Origin: an uncultured Treponema sp.
Lineage (GTDB): Bacteria > Spirochaetota > Spirochaetia > Treponematales > Treponemataceae
Direction of reading: 5' to 3'
NCBI GenBank assembly: GCA_937900125.1
Contig: CALCEK010000070.1
Location: 1-5,968, forward strand
Length of the DNA stretch: 5,968 nucleotides
Under the pieces are notes generated by a model. That model saw only the letters and a program-made list of their open reading frames with translations. It had not been told where the DNA came from and did no database searches. Position numbers and translations under genes: made by a program. Positions 5,376 through 5,968 of this stretch are shown here, piece by piece (within the stretch, counting starts at the first letter, position 1; every line of letters begins with the position of its first letter).

Positions 5376-5968
5376 ATGGAGTTTACGGATTTTATTGCCC
5401 AAAATGACGATTCTGGAAGACGCTTTGACCGAGTTCTTAAAAAAATCTTAAAAAATACAAATGTCAATATTTTTAAGTCGATTCGCACGGGGCTTATTAA
5501 ATTGAATGGAAAAAAGGCAGAGGCTTCAAAAAAAATTGTATGTGGCGATATAATTACAATCGCTTCGTTTTTATTGCTTCTGCAAAATGAGGGGGATTCT
5601 TCTAAAACAGAAAATTCAGCAAAAAAAGAATACAGTTTTCCTTTTACAATAATTTTTAAAAATGCGCATTTGCTTATCATAAATAAACCTGCTGGAATTT
5701 CTGTGCAAAAAGGCGGAAAAGGAAAAATGTCTTTAAGCGAAGAAGTAGAAAAACTTTACTTTGCAGAAATAAATGCAAATGGGCAAAACGCCCCCGCCCT
5801 TTCTTTTGTGCCAGGTCCATTACACCGCATTGACAGATTTACTAGCGGTTTAGTAGCATTTTCTTGGGATTTAGAAGGTGCGCTTTGGTTTTCTGAGCAA
5901 ATGCAAAATCATCAGATAAAAAAGGAATATTTGGGAATAATTAAAGGTAATTTAAATAATTCGCAAAT
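5376..5968 (+). CDS. RluA/RluC-family 23S-type pseudouridine synthase, 5' part (runs off right edge)
   Basis: The frame is open from ATG 5376 through the right edge, giving 197 codons with no stop. It encodes an RNA pseudouridine synthase that isomerises uridine to pseudouridine in structured RNA, most likely large-subunit rRNA. An N-terminal S4-like RNA-binding domain covers about 14-62 (GRRFDRVLKK..LIKLNGKKAEAS..GDIITI), as in RluC and RluD. The catalytic domain begins near 88 with FTIIFKNAHLLIINKPAGIS, the family's motif I. Motif II, PLHRIDRFTSGLVAF (148-162), holds the catalytic aspartate, Asp153. The linker at 70-86 is Ser/Lys/Glu-rich. The S4 domain begins within 15 residues of the chosen start, which fits family architecture. 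No Shine-Dalgarno precedes the ATG; TATAAT ends 8 nt before it, suggesting a leaderless message. The exact subfamily (RluC, RluD or RluA) and the RNA target cannot be told from this fragment. Confidence 0.93.
   Translation, partial: MEFTDFIAQNDDSGRRFDRVLKKILKNTNVNIFKSIRTGLIKLNGKKAEASKKIVCGDIITIASFLLLLQNEGDSSKTENSAKKEYSFPFTIIFKNAHLLIINKPAGISVQKGGKGKMSLSEEVEKLYFAEINANGQNAPALSFVPGPLHRIDRFTSGLVAFSWDLEGALWFSEQMQNHQIKKEYLGIIKGNLNNSQ

Noticed and set aside
5336..5680. 114-codon open frame on the - strand
   Set aside because: It is antisense to the start of the pseudouridine synthase, whose S4 and catalytic motifs are unmistakable. The antisense product resembles no family.

Overview
The window is AT-rich, densely coding bacterial DNA. 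I infer a Treponema-like spirochete from the base composition and from an Rnf-type cluster preceded by a large membrane protein I do not recognise; no single marker proves this. Only 65 bases between two divergent genes are non-coding, and no tRNA, rRNA, insertion sequence or CRISPR array is visible.

Layout: a short divergent promoter region (5311-5375) separates two transcription units. To the right, on the + strand, is the start of an RluA/RluC-type pseudouridine synthase gene that runs off the window. To the left, on the - strand, is a tight run of six overlapping genes, in transcription order: a DUF212 (divergent PAP2) membrane protein; an unrecognised 471-residue membrane protein; RnfC; RnfD; a 186-residue single-pass protein in the rnfG slot; and the first 163 codons of an RnfE/RnfA-like membrane protein that runs off the left edge. 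Every junction overlaps (1, 4, 14, 8 and 14 nt), so the six genes very probably form one translationally coupled operon. The order C-D-G-E is that of Rnf (ion-pumping ferredoxin:NAD+ oxidoreductase) clusters.

The main observation is that this Rnf-like complex looks stripped of most redox sites of canonical Rnf. RnfC keeps both 4Fe-4S ferredoxin motifs, but its NuoF-like segment lacks the glycine-rich loop and the ECEP-type motif used for flavin/NADH binding. RnfD lacks a recognisable covalent-FMN threonine motif. The rnfG-slot protein has no FMN attachment motif. The RnfE/A-like protein appears to lack the two membrane cysteines that hold the RnfA/RnfE iron-sulfur cluster. With the unrecognised 471-residue protein in the same operon, this suggests either a divergent Rnf with another electron donor and path, or a complex put to another use. 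These absences were judged by eye from remembered family motifs, not from computed alignments.

Both divergent leader genes have -10-like hexamers 8-10 nt before their start codons and no Shine-Dalgarno, whereas four downstream cistrons do have one. This suggests (nearly) leaderless mRNAs. A perfect 6-bp-arm dyad overlaps the operon's -10 candidate and could be an operator.
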